Below the pieces are notes generated by a model that ran no database searches, had not been told where the DNA came from, and worked only from the letters and a program-made list of their open reading frames with translations. From NCBI GenBank assembly GCA_910577275.1, contig CAJTMW010000019.1, positions 69,783-82,403 of the forward strand: a DNA stretch of 12,621 bases, written 5' to 3'. The position numbers were made by a program, and so were the translations under genes. This document shows, in pieces, positions 1 to 6,152 of the stretch; the stretch's first letter is position 1, and every line of letters starts with the position of its first letter. This DNA is from an uncultured Lachnospiraceae bacterium. Lineage in GTDB: Bacteria > Bacillota > Clostridia > Lachnospirales > Lachnospiraceae.

Positions 1-405
1 TACCGTTCCCACAGGAAGATTACCCACAAGGCGGCATTGATTAAGATGATAAAGGTTCTTTCAGGGGAGACGGATACGGACGGCGTGGAGGAATGGCTAA
101 GGAAACAGGGAATCAGAGAGGAGGACGAGATAAGCGTGTGTGAATTATTTGACCAGTATGAGAGAAAAGGACGGGAAGAGGGAAAACTGGAAGGAATTGC
201 AGCCGGGAGAAAAGCCGGGATAAGAGAAGGAAAGAGAGAGGGAAGAAAGGCTGGCCTTGTTGAAGGAATAAAACGCGGCGAGGCCAGACGTCTTGTGACA
301 GATATTGAGAACGCTATGCGGTTTTTTCAGGTGACGCTGGAGAAAGCCTGTGAAGGGCTGGGAACGACTGTGGGCAGATATGAAGAAGCGAAAAGGATTC
401 TTTGA
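1..405 (+). CDS. Rpn family PD-(D/E)XK nuclease/putative transposase, C-terminal part (5' end outside window)
   Basis: The reading frame is open from base 1 (YRSHRKITHKAALIKM...) to a TGA at 403-405, so about 134 residues of the C-terminus are visible and the start lies outside the window. An internal TTG at 37 has no reason to be the true start. The middle is a low-complexity, charged stretch with repeated EGK/EGI/AGR/EGR steps after 'DQYERKGREEGKLEG'. The end is 'RFFQVTLEKACEGLG'. A catalytic N-terminal PD-(D/E)XK domain followed by such a Gly/Glu/Lys-rich tail is typical of the Rpn (recombination-promoting nuclease, formerly PDDEXK transposase) proteins that are common in Lachnospiraceae. 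The catalytic residues are outside the window, so activity cannot be judged. It is convergent with the dehydrogenase gene, with 84 bp between the stops and no convincing terminator there. The family call rests only on the tail. Confidence 0.72.
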   Translation, partial: YRSHRKITHKAALIKMIKVLSGETDTDGVEEWLRKQGIREEDEISVCELFDQYERKGREEGKLEGIAAGRKAGIREGKREGRKAGLVEGIKRGEARRLVTDIENAMRFFQVTLEKACEGLGTTVGRYEEAKRIL

Positions 406-489
406 TTGCGTTCCTGAAATAAAAATCTTTTATTATAATTCCGTAATGCGTAATATGATTTTTTACAAAGAGAAATCATGTTAAAAATA

Positions 490-1443
490 TTATCTGTGAA
501 AGCGGTTAACCACATTACAAAGGGTCTCCCCTTCTGCATACCGACGCACATTTTCCAGACAGATATTCACCACATTGTGCAGAGTCTCAGGAAGATGATA
601 GCCGCCGGAAACGTGGGGCGTGATAAACACACCCGGAATATCCCACAGTCTGTGATTTTCCGGGAGGGGCTCCGGCTCGGTTACGTCCAGAGCGGCGCCT
701 GATAAATGACCGGATTCCAGGGCGTCGCACATATCATCAGTGCATACAAGGTCGCCTCTGCCGGCGTTTAAGAAAAAGCTTCCCAGCTTCATAAGTTCAA
801 ACAATTCTTTATTAAAGAGTCCTCTTGTCTCGTCGGAGCTTGGCAGGAAAGAAACTACCGCGTCCGCTTTTGGAAGAAGCTCTGTAAGTTTTTCCATTGT
901 GTGAAGCTCGTCCATGCAGGACGGGCATTCTCCGGGAGTCCTTTTTATACCGATTACATATGCGCCAAGGGAATGCGCCAGTCCGGCAAAATATTTTCCG
1001 ATATTACCGGCGCCGAGAATCAGGATTGTGGCGTCTGTGATGGAGGTAACGCTCTCTTCGTCTTCCCACAGATGCTGCTTCTGGTTATCTCTGTACAGGT
1101 GCAGCTTTTTCTGGAGGGACAGGAGCATGGCAAACATATGCTCGGCCACGGCCTTATCGTAAGCGCCGCTGCTGTTTGTCAGTATGGTATGCGGACGAAG
1201 GACGCCTTTTTGCACATAAGGCTCGTAGCCCGCCGAATTTAAGTGGAGCCAGTCAAGATTTTCCGATGCCTGTATCATATCGGCCGGTACGTTTCCCAGA
1301 ATAATCTGCGCCTGCTGCACCTGTTCCCGCGTCACCTCAAAGATAGTTGTATAGAGGCATTCCGCATTTGGCAGAAACTGTTTAAGTCTGTCTTTCTGTG
1401 TCTGTGTCATGGGGATTACGGTTAATATTTTTTTCGGCTCCAT
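490..1443 (-). CDS. D-isomer-specific 2-hydroxyacid dehydrogenase (NAD-dependent)
   Basis: This is a 317-residue cytoplasmic oxidoreductase of the D-2-hydroxyacid dehydrogenase family, which interconverts 2-keto acids and D-2-hydroxy acids with NAD(P)H. The Rossmann dinucleotide motif GAGNIG is at residues 144-149. The catalytic trio fits the family: Arg229 in NAGRG, Glu258 in TEPEPLP and His277 in TPHVSG. Length is normal (about 310-330). Start: ATG preceded by GGGAG with an 8-nt gap. It follows the esterase gene on the same strand after 101 bp, so the two may be co-transcribed, but a hairpin and a TATAAT-like hexamer (1473-1478) in the gap allow separate expression. The substrate (glyoxylate, hydroxypyruvate, phenylpyruvate-like or other) cannot be read from the sequence. 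The fold is clear; specificity is unknown. Confidence 0.92.
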   Translation of the reverse strand: MEPKKILTVIPMTQTQKDRLKQFLPNAECLYTTIFEVTREQVQQAQIILGNVPADMIQASENLDWLHLNSAGYEPYVQKGVLRPHTILTNSSGAYDKAVAEHMFAMLLSLQKKLHLYRDNQKQHLWEDEESVTSITDATILILGAGNIGKYFAGLAHSLGAYVIGIKRTPGECPSCMDELHTMEKLTELLPKADAVVSFLPSSDETRGLFNKELFELMKLGSFFLNAGRGDLVCTDDMCDALESGHLSGAALDVTEPEPLPENHRLWDIPGVFITPHVSGGYHLPETLHNVVNICLENVRRYAEGETLCNVVNRFHR

Positions 1444-1490
1444 ATGATATGCTCCCTTTTATTTTGATAAAAATTATATCTGAAAGTCAG

Positions 1491-1520
1491 GCGGGATTGG
1501 GAAGCTGTAACCAGTCCCGC
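1491..1520. repeat. 10-bp inverted repeat (hairpin) between esterase and dehydrogenase genes
   Basis: The arms gcgggattgg (1491-1500) and ccagtcccgc (1511-1520) pair over 10 positions around a 10-nt loop. There is one G-T wobble on the plus strand, which becomes a C-A mismatch in the minus-strand transcript that would carry it. No T-run follows directly on the minus strand; a TATAAT-like hexamer (1473-1478) and a short T-run lie 12-25 nt further on. It could be a weak attenuator or processing site between the two genes, or an operator. It is not a textbook terminator. Confidence 0.4.
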
Positions 1521-1544
1521 CCGTTCCAATTCTGGAAATAAGAA

Positions 1545-3104
1545 TCAATGCTGGATATCCTGTGTCTCCATAGCGGTCATGAGATTAAAAGGCGGTAAAA
1601 TACTGTCAATCAGCTCATATAACGCGTCGTCGAAATTCATCCTGACCTCGCATTCCCTGTCAAAAATCATGGTAGGCTCCCTGTCCGCGGTTACCGGAGG
1701 CCATGCGGGAAGGCCGTCATGATTCGGGTCTCCGGTTTTGGCAAATGCCATAAATGCGCCGAATATCTGTTCCTGCAGTTTATCGCTTACGCCGGGAATG
1801 CCACAGATTTCCACTCTGTCGGTATTGTGGAAGAAGAACGGTATATCCGAACAGTGCCATGCGATTTTGTCGTGCATAAACGGAAATTCCAGCGTAAAAT
1901 CGTATAGGTATGTACCGGCGTTTCCTTTTCCGGCGTGAAGAGCCGCAAGCTGCTTGGAGGGCTGGCGCATTGCCCGGTCAACAAACAGGAGGTCTGTGGG
2001 ATATTTGCCTGGATAGGCCTTTGCAAATGCCTGTATCATTTCCTCTGTATGTTCCCCGTAAACTTTTTTGATGATGTCCGAGGCAGCTTCCCCGGTCAGT
2101 TCTTTTTTGTTAAAGGCAGCCGGTGCAAAAGAGAATTCTCCGAATACGGAGCCAATCATAACGGGAATGTCCCGGGCCTCATCGCGCAGTCCGTATTCTA
2201 AGGGACTTCCCTTGTAATAATCGTTTACCAGGGGCGCGCCGCCGATGTATCCGCCTTTTGCGGCAATGGAGGGGCTTACTTTTGTATAGGCTCTTACCAG
2301 CTCAGGGTAGGGTATGGTTTCCAGCTTTTCCACCTCATTTTCCGTCAGTCCCAGCTCTTTTAAAAGAGCGCTTACAAGCTCCCGTCCGTCGCCCGTACAG
2401 GAGGGAAGCATGGTGGCGTTTCCCACGCCGCTCATAATCAGTCCTTTATGGAACAGGCCGTCGGCCTCTGAAATCTGCATTAAATCTGCAACTTTCATAC
2501 CGCCGCCGGACTGTCCAAAGACGGTCACGTTGTCGGGATTTCCTCCGAAGAGGGAAATATTTTCGTGAACCCATTTTAAGGCGGCTACCATGTCGGCGTG
2601 TCCGGCGTTGCCTGAATTGCGGTATTTTTCGCCGAAGGGCGACAAATCAAGGTATCCGAGGATGTTTAATCTGTGATTCACGGAGACCACAACGACGCCG
2701 CCCTGTTTGCACATATTAGAGCCGTCGTAGGCTTCCTGCTCGATGGAGGAACCGGCAAAATAGCCGCCTCCGTGGAGCCAGATTACCACGGGTTTTTTCG
2801 CATTTCCGTCCAGTGTGTCTGTCCAGATATTCAGATTCTGGCAATGCTCGTCCATGGGCCAGTAGCGGTGGGGGACAAGCAGTTCTCCGTTCGGGGTTTC
2901 CTGGCTCATGAGCGGGCACACGAAGCCGTAGGAGGTGGCCTCTTTTACGCCCTCCCATTTTGATTCTGCGGGCATCTGGAACCGGTCTGCGTGAGCGTAG
3001 GGGATTCCCTTGAAAATATATGCCCCGTCATAAAAATAGCCTTTCAGTTGTCCGGAAGTGGTATCGAGTACCGGAACATCGTCATACCTGAATATTTTTT
3101 CCAT
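1545..3104 (-). CDS. Type-B carboxylesterase/lipase family protein
   Basis: This is a 519-residue alpha/beta-hydrolase of the type-B carboxylesterase (para-nitrobenzyl esterase-like) family, hydrolysing carboxylic esters. No signal peptide or membrane segment is seen, so it is probably cytoplasmic. Visible motifs: oxyanion-hole HGGGY at 111-115; SVNHRLNILGYL at 141-152; nucleophile elbow FGQSGGG with Ser199; acid residue probably Glu323 in GSVFGEFSF; His417 in AWHCSDIPFFF, five residues before the Pro as usual. The elbow reads GQSGG where most relatives have GESAGG. Length matches the family (about 480-550). Start: ATG with AAGGAGG 8 nt upstream. It is the first gene of a minus-strand pair with the dehydrogenase. 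The substrate is not predictable; a link to the symporter further right is only a guess. Confidence 0.93.
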   Translation of the reverse strand: MEKIFRYDDVPVLDTTSGQLKGYFYDGAYIFKGIPYAHADRFQMPAESKWEGVKEATSYGFVCPLMSQETPNGELLVPHRYWPMDEHCQNLNIWTDTLDGNAKKPVVIWLHGGGYFAGSSIEQEAYDGSNMCKQGGVVVVSVNHRLNILGYLDLSPFGEKYRNSGNAGHADMVAALKWVHENISLFGGNPDNVTVFGQSGGGMKVADLMQISEADGLFHKGLIMSGVGNATMLPSCTGDGRELVSALLKELGLTENEVEKLETIPYPELVRAYTKVSPSIAAKGGYIGGAPLVNDYYKGSPLEYGLRDEARDIPVMIGSVFGEFSFAPAAFNKKELTGEAASDIIKKVYGEHTEEMIQAFAKAYPGKYPTDLLFVDRAMRQPSKQLAALHAGKGNAGTYLYDFTLEFPFMHDKIAWHCSDIPFFFHNTDRVEICGIPGVSDKLQEQIFGAFMAFAKTGDPNHDGLPAWPPVTADREPTMIFDRECEVRMNFDDALYELIDSILPPFNLMTAMETQDIQH

Positions 3105-3141
3105 CTTTGTATCCTCCTTGTCTGGGTGCGGTTTTAGTTAT

Positions 3142-3170
3142 ATTTTAAAGGTCTTTGCGCCGGAAAGCAA
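3142..3170 (-). promoter_or_regulatory. Candidate sigma-A promoter of the esterase gene
   Basis: Read on the minus strand, TTGCTT (3170-3165), a 17-nt spacer and TAAAAT (3147-3142) resemble -35 and -10 boxes (3/6 and 5/6 matches). Transcription would start near 3135 and leave a leader of about 30 nt carrying the AAGGAGG site. Spacing and position are good, but the -35 box is weak. Confidence 0.4.
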
Positions 3171-3199
3171 TAGAGAGTTGCGATGTGGGAAAGTCAATA

Positions 3200-3228
3200 T
3201 TGCGTTTGAAAAGCGAAGCGGATATACT
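3200..3228 (+). promoter_or_regulatory. Candidate promoter upstream of the DUF1016 segment
   Basis: TTGCGT (3200-3205), a 17-nt spacer and TATACT (3223-3228) form a plausible promoter pointing to the nuclease gene. Predicted start is near 3235, giving a leader of almost 200 nt. It is divergent from the esterase promoter only 30 bp away. Apart from these two promoters, the 327-bp gap between the esterase start and the nuclease start holds only a doubtful 40-codon ORF. Confidence 0.3.
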
Positions 3229-3309
3229 ATAACCAGAGTTGTGAGAGCGGACTGCAAAGTGGTTTCAGCGAGAGACAGAGTATAAAAGCCGCCGCAGAGT
3301 CAATCACGT

Positions 3310-3432
3310 ATGACTTCAGGCAATGACAGCTGGCGATATAAAAGGTTTGCTGATGAACAGGTAATTACGTTGAACCGTCAGAACGTATGCGGAAGTACGG
3401 ATTTGCATTTTTCGGAAAGAAAGGTACTGTGA
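3310..3432 (+). CDS. Possible 40-residue leader ORF overlapping the DUF1016 start
   Basis: An ATG at 3310 opens a 40-codon frame (beginning MTSGNDSWRYKRF) whose TGA at 3430-3432 shares its last base with the ATG of the nuclease gene (TGATG). That arrangement is typical of translationally coupled genes. No clear ribosome binding site precedes the ATG, and the peptide matches nothing I recognise. It may be a chance ORF, a remnant of a longer gene or a real leader peptide. Confidence 0.18.
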   Translation: MTSGNDSWRYKRFADEQVITLNRQNVCGSTDLHFSERKVL

Positions 3433-4532
3433 TGAGGGAAATTGTTAATCAGGCAGATACAGATATTTTAGTGCAAAAAATAGAAATTCTGATTGAAGAA
3501 TCAAGAAAGCGCGTCGTTACACAGGTCGATTCCGTAATGGTGCGCACGTATTATGAAATCGGTCGTGCCATTGTGGAAAATCAACAGCATGGCGAGGTGC
3601 GTGCAGGCTATGGGAAAGGCGTACTTAAACAGCTTTCACAAAGACTGAATGCAAAATTTGGAAAAGGATTTTCGGTGGATAATCTCGAAAATATGCGTAA
3701 GTTTTATCTGACTTATCGCGACACAAAATCCGAAACAGTGTCTCGGATTTCCCAAAAAACAAAATCTGAAACAGTGTCTCGGATTTCTGACGGGCAAATC
3801 AGGTCAGCATACGCTGATTTTACACTTAGCTGGTCGCATTATCTTTTTCTGATGAGGATTGAGAACATAGACGAGCGTCATTTTTACGAAATGGAATCAG
3901 GTAAAAATAACTGGAATCTGCGGGAACTGAAAAGGCAGTTTAACAGTGCGTTATACGAAAGACTTGCTTTGAGTACTGAAAAAGACAAAGTGATGGAATT
4001 ATCCAGGAAAGGGCAAGTTGTTGAAAGAGCTTCAGATGTGATAAAAGACCCTTATATATTGGAATTCCTTGGTCTGAAAGAAAAGCCGGAATATAGCGAA
4101 AGCGACCTTGAAAGCAGAATTATAGACCATTTACAGGAGTTTTTGATGGAAATGGGGAAAGGTTTTACCTTTGTCGGCAGGCAGGTAAGGTTTACCTTTG
4201 ATGAAGAACATTTTCGGGTTGACCTTGTTTTATATAACAGATTACTTCGCTGTTTTGTGCTTGTTGACCTGAAAATCGGAAAGCTCAGACATCAGGATTT
4301 GGGCCAGATGCAGATGTATGTGAATTACTATGACCGTTATGAAAAAACCGGGGACGAAAATCCCACAATAGGGATTTTACTCTGTAATGAAAAGAGCGAC
4401 AGCATGGTAGAACTTACGCTTCCCAAAGACAGTAATATTTACGCTTCAAAATATGAATTATACTTACCGGATAAAAAGCTTTTACAGGAAAAGCTGATTG
4501 AGTGGCTGAGAGAGGAAGACGGCAATGAGTAA
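3432..4532 (+). CDS. DUF1016 family PD-(D/E)XK nuclease (YhcG-like)
   Basis: This predicted 366-residue cytoplasmic nuclease has a DUF1016 N-terminal domain (roughly residues 10-150, ending in the diagnostic LSWSHYLFLMRI) and a C-terminal YhcG-type PD-(D/E)XK domain. Candidate active-site residues are Glu227 (SESDLESRI), Asp264 (FRVDLVLYN), Asp279-x-Lys281 (LVDLKIG) and the downstream GQMQMY. The start is set at ATG 3432 because AAAGG lies 7 nt upstream; the in-frame ATG at 3387 has no binding site. Relatives are often found near type I or III restriction systems, but here it stands alone. Its 3' half is AT-rich: three 60-base lines count 35-38% G+C, against 62% in one line of the symporter gene, suggesting transfer. 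Two 12-residue repeats sit in the linker. The family is clear; the biological target is unknown. Confidence 0.9.
   Translation: MREIVNQADTDILVQKIEILIEESRKRVVTQVDSVMVRTYYEIGRAIVENQQHGEVRAGYGKGVLKQLSQRLNAKFGKGFSVDNLENMRKFYLTYRDTKSETVSRISQKTKSETVSRISDGQIRSAYADFTLSWSHYLFLMRIENIDERHFYEMESGKNNWNLRELKRQFNSALYERLALSTEKDKVMELSRKGQVVERASDVIKDPYILEFLGLKEKPEYSESDLESRIIDHLQEFLMEMGKGFTFVGRQVRFTFDEEHFRVDLVLYNRLLRCFVLVDLKIGKLRHQDLGQMQMYVNYYDRYEKTGDENPTIGILLCNEKSDSMVELTLPKDSNIYASKYELYLPDKKLLQEKLIEWLREEDGNE
3723..3794 (+). repeat. Two tandem 36-bp units in the DUF1016 gene
   Basis: Two in-frame 36-bp units encode TKSETVSRISQK and TKSETVSRISDG in the linker before the LSWSHY motif. The first ten residues are identical and few bases differ, so the duplication looks recent. 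In-frame units can change copy number without breaking the gene. Confidence 0.85.
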
Positions 4533-4596
4533 TATGAAATTTAAGTTTACGATACAGCTCAATCACCATCTGCTGAATATTATGGAAAGTCTCTGA
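4525..4596 (+). CDS. 23-residue ORF overlapping the end of the DUF1016 gene; possible gene remnant
   Basis: The ATG at 4525 lies inside the last codons of the nuclease gene (ATGAGTAA overlap) and has GAGG about 9 nt upstream, a good arrangement for coupled translation. The frame begins MSNMKFKFTIQ and stops at TGA 4594-4596, at the left edge of the terminator stem. The opening resembles, from memory, the first residues of some type III restriction (Res/DEAD helicase) subunits, which often follow DUF1016 genes, so it could be the stump of a deleted restriction gene. It could equally be a genuine small protein or chance. Confidence 0.3.
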   Translation: MSNMKFKFTIQLNHHLLNIMESL

Positions 4597-4649
4597 AAAC
4601 AAAGTGCAAAGCCTCTGACATCCCGGCGGGCTTTGCACTTTGTTTTTTA
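4596..4649 (+). terminator. Strong rho-independent terminator after the DUF1016 gene
   Basis: A perfect 18-bp stem (4596-4613 with 4629-4646) surrounds a 15-nt loop and runs into TTTTTT. The left arm begins with AAAA, so the structure could also stop transcription arriving from the right. It begins at the stop codon of the 23-residue ORF. Confidence 0.92.
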
Positions 4650-4654
4650 TTCCC

Positions 4655-4790
4655 GCGAGCAATGAGTCAAGCGGATGCGAAGCAATACAAACTTCGTTTG
4701 ATACATTTGACGAATGCCGCGAGGGTCAAGACCCCGCAGCTCTGCTGCGGGGTCTTTGACTACAATAAGCTGACTTGCGAACCGTGTCAG
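4655..4790. repeat. Composite palindromic intergenic repeat
   Basis: Three neighbouring inverted repeats fill this gap. First, an interrupted stem pairs aatg/tcaa/cgaag (4661-4682) with cttcg/ttga/catt (4692-4707). Second, a GC-rich hairpin pairs gaccccgcagc (4730-4740) with gctgcggggtc (4744-4754) around a 3-nt loop, extended by gtcaa/ttgac with one bulged T. Third, ctgac/gtcag pairs at 4770-4774 and 4786-4790. The second hairpin with the preceding 'tgccgcgaggg' resembles dispersed palindromes I have seen in Lachnospiraceae genomes. It has no T-run and codes for nothing convincing. The rest of the 388-bp stretch from 4533 to 4920 holds the terminator on the left and the GntR promoter and operator on the right. 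Confidence 0.65.
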
Positions 4791-4845
4791 TATTTGTTGT
4801 GCTTCCGCCTTTGCATATTTCTACTTCCATCTCTGCACATTCCCC

Positions 4846-4874
4846 TTGACAACCGCCACACTCTGTACTAAACT
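4846..4874 (+). promoter_or_regulatory. Promoter of the GntR-ABC operon
   Basis: A perfect -35 box TTGACA (4846-4851), a 17-nt spacer and TAAACT (4869-4874, 4/6) give the best promoter in the window. The predicted transcription start is near 4881, about 40 nt before the chosen start codon. Confidence 0.72.
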
Positions 4875-4897
4875 GTATATATCGAAACAATACAGTT
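4871..4897. promoter_or_regulatory. Inverted-repeat operator, probably for the GntR repressor
   Basis: The arms aactgtat (4871-4878) and atacagtt (4890-4897) are perfect 8-bp reverse complements separated by 11 bp. They cover the -10 box and transcription start. YtrA-type GntR repressors commonly bind inverted repeats in their own promoters, so autorepression relieved by an inducer is the natural reading. The binding itself is inference. Confidence 0.62.
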
Positions 4898-4911
4898 ATA
4901 AACAGAAAGCC

Positions 4912-4916
4912 GGTGA
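4912..4916 (+). promoter_or_regulatory. Ribosome binding site that decides the TTG start of the GntR gene
   Basis: GGTGA pairs with the 3' part of the anti-Shine-Dalgarno sequence and lies 4 nt before TTG 4921, equal to about 7 nt from a standard GGAGG. The alternative GTG at 4933 has only a weak site. An earlier TTG at 4846 lies in the -35 box and cannot be used. Confidence 0.5.
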
Positions 4917-4920
4917 AACC

Positions 4921-5295
4921 TTGGAAATAGTTGTGAGTAACAAAATAAGCCGCCCCCTGTATGAGCAGATTTCATCCCAGGTCAGGGCGCAGATTATGAG
5001 CGGGGAGCTGAAAGCCGGAGAGGCCCTGCCCTCCATCCGCTCCCTTGCAAAATCGCTGCAAATCAGCGTTCTGACCGTTCAAAAGGCATACGATTTGCTT
5101 CAGGAGGATGGCTTTATAGAGACGACGGCCGGGAAGGGCTGTTATGTATCGGCGCAGAATCAGGACTTCTATCTGGAGGAGCAGCAGAAAAAAATAGAAG
5201 CGCACTTTAATGAAGCCATTGAGATTGCCCGCACCAGCGGAATACCGCTGGATAAATTACTGAATCTGCTGAGACTGCTTTATGAGGAGGACTGA
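4921..5295 (+). CDS. GntR family transcriptional regulator, YtrA subfamily
   Basis: This 124-residue DNA-binding regulator has an N-terminal winged helix (residues about 12-76: LYEQISSQVRAQI, LPSIRSLAKSL, VLTVQKAYDLLQEDGFIET, GKGCYVS). A short helical C-terminus ends in LLRLLYEED. This size, without a large ligand domain, is the YtrA subfamily, whose members usually sit in front of ABC transporter genes and repress them. The start is taken as TTG 4921 from the GGTGA site and because the protein then begins MEIVVSNKISRPLYEQ, as relatives do. The ATPase gene starts 2 bp after the stop, so the two are surely co-transcribed. An inverted repeat in the promoter is the probable target. The inducer is unknown. 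Confidence 0.92.
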   Translation: MEIVVSNKISRPLYEQISSQVRAQIMSGELKAGEALPSIRSLAKSLQISVLTVQKAYDLLQEDGFIETTAGKGCYVSAQNQDFYLEEQQKKIEAHFNEAIEIARTSGIPLDKLLNLLRLLYEED

Positions 5296-5297
5296 CT

Positions 5298-6152
5298 ATG
5301 GAAAATGCTTTGACGGTTTTGGGGCTTACCAAAAGCTATAAGGACTTTACTTTGGATAAGGTTTCCTTCAGCGTTCCGCGGGGCGCTGTCGTGGGGCTGA
5401 TTGGAGAAAACGGCGCGGGAAAAAGCACCACAATCAATGCGGTTCTGGGGCTTATTCAGAAGGAGGCGGGGCAGGTTTCTATTCTGGGAAAGGAGGAGCT
5501 GGACGGCGACACGAAGGAGCAGCTTGGCGTGGTGTTCGACGGAAGCAACTACCCGGAGATTCTTTCCCCCCGGAAAATCAACAGGGTGATGAAAAATATT
5601 TATCATTCGTGGGACGAACAGACTTATTTCCGCCTGCTTACACGGTTTTCTTTGCCGGCTGACAGGCAAATCAGACAGTTTTCAAAGGGAATGAAAATGA
5701 AGCTTGCGATTTGCGCCGCCTTTTCCCATCATTCGGAATTACTGATTCTGGACGAGGCCACCAGCGGGCTAGACCCTGTTGTACGGGACGATATTCTGGA
5801 TATGCTTCTGGATTTTGTGCAGGACGAAAAACATTCCATATTGATGTCCTCCCATATCACCGGCGATTTGGAGAAGATTGCCGATTACATTGTATTTATC
5901 CATGAGGGAAGGGTTGTTTTTTCCAGGCCGAAGGATGAGCTGCTGGAGCAGTACGGCGTTATCAAGTGCGGGGCGGCGCAGTTTGACGCGCTGGACAAGG
6001 AGGATATTATTGTGTACCGGAAAATGGACTATGAATGGCAGGTTTTAGTTTCAGACAGGGAAAAGATGCGGAAAAAGTATCCGAAGGCATTGGTTGTCCC
6101 GGCCTCCATTGATGAAATTATGCTTCTCTATGTAAAGGGGGAAAAAGGATGA
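5298..6152 (+). CDS. ABC transporter ATP-binding protein
   Basis: This 284-residue nucleotide-binding subunit of an ABC-2-type transporter powers the permease encoded next. Walker A is GENGAGKST (36-44), the signature is a variant FSKGM (118-122), Walker B is LLILDE (138-143, Glu143 catalytic), the D-loop is SGLDP and the H-loop is His176 (MSSHITGD). At the Q-loop the usual Gln is absent; the sequence reads VVFDGSNYPEILSP, a substitution I associate with this regulator-linked subfamily. The C-terminal 60-70 residues extend beyond the core domain. Start: ATG with GAGGAGG 7 nt upstream, placed inside the end of the GntR gene. The last four bases (ATGA) overlap the permease start. Export of a drug, peptide or envelope-active compound is likely; the substrate is not known. 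Confidence 0.95.
   Translation: MENALTVLGLTKSYKDFTLDKVSFSVPRGAVVGLIGENGAGKSTTINAVLGLIQKEAGQVSILGKEELDGDTKEQLGVVFDGSNYPEILSPRKINRVMKNIYHSWDEQTYFRLLTRFSLPADRQIRQFSKGMKMKLAICAAFSHHSELLILDEATSGLDPVVRDDILDMLLDFVQDEKHSILMSSHITGDLEKIADYIVFIHEGRVVFSRPKDELLEQYGVIKCGAAQFDALDKEDIIVYRKMDYEWQVLVSDREKMRKKYPKALVVPASIDEIMLLYVKGEKG

Noticed and set aside
406..489. AT-rich arms aaaaatc/gattttt between the convergent first and second genes as a bidirectional terminator
   Set aside because: The arms are short, purely AT apart from one base, and separated by a long loop, so no stable stem is expected.
1491..1520. Hairpin read as a rho-independent terminator of the esterase gene
   Set aside because: On the relevant strand it has a C-A mismatch and no adjacent T-run.
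3387..3431. Fifteen extra N-terminal codons for the DUF1016 protein
   Set aside because: No ribosome binding site precedes ATG 3387, while ATG 3432 has AAAGG 7 nt upstream and gives the usual family start.
4662..4871. 69-codon plus-strand frame
   Set aside because: It runs through the palindromic repeat and the GntR promoter, has no ribosome binding site and no protein-like composition.
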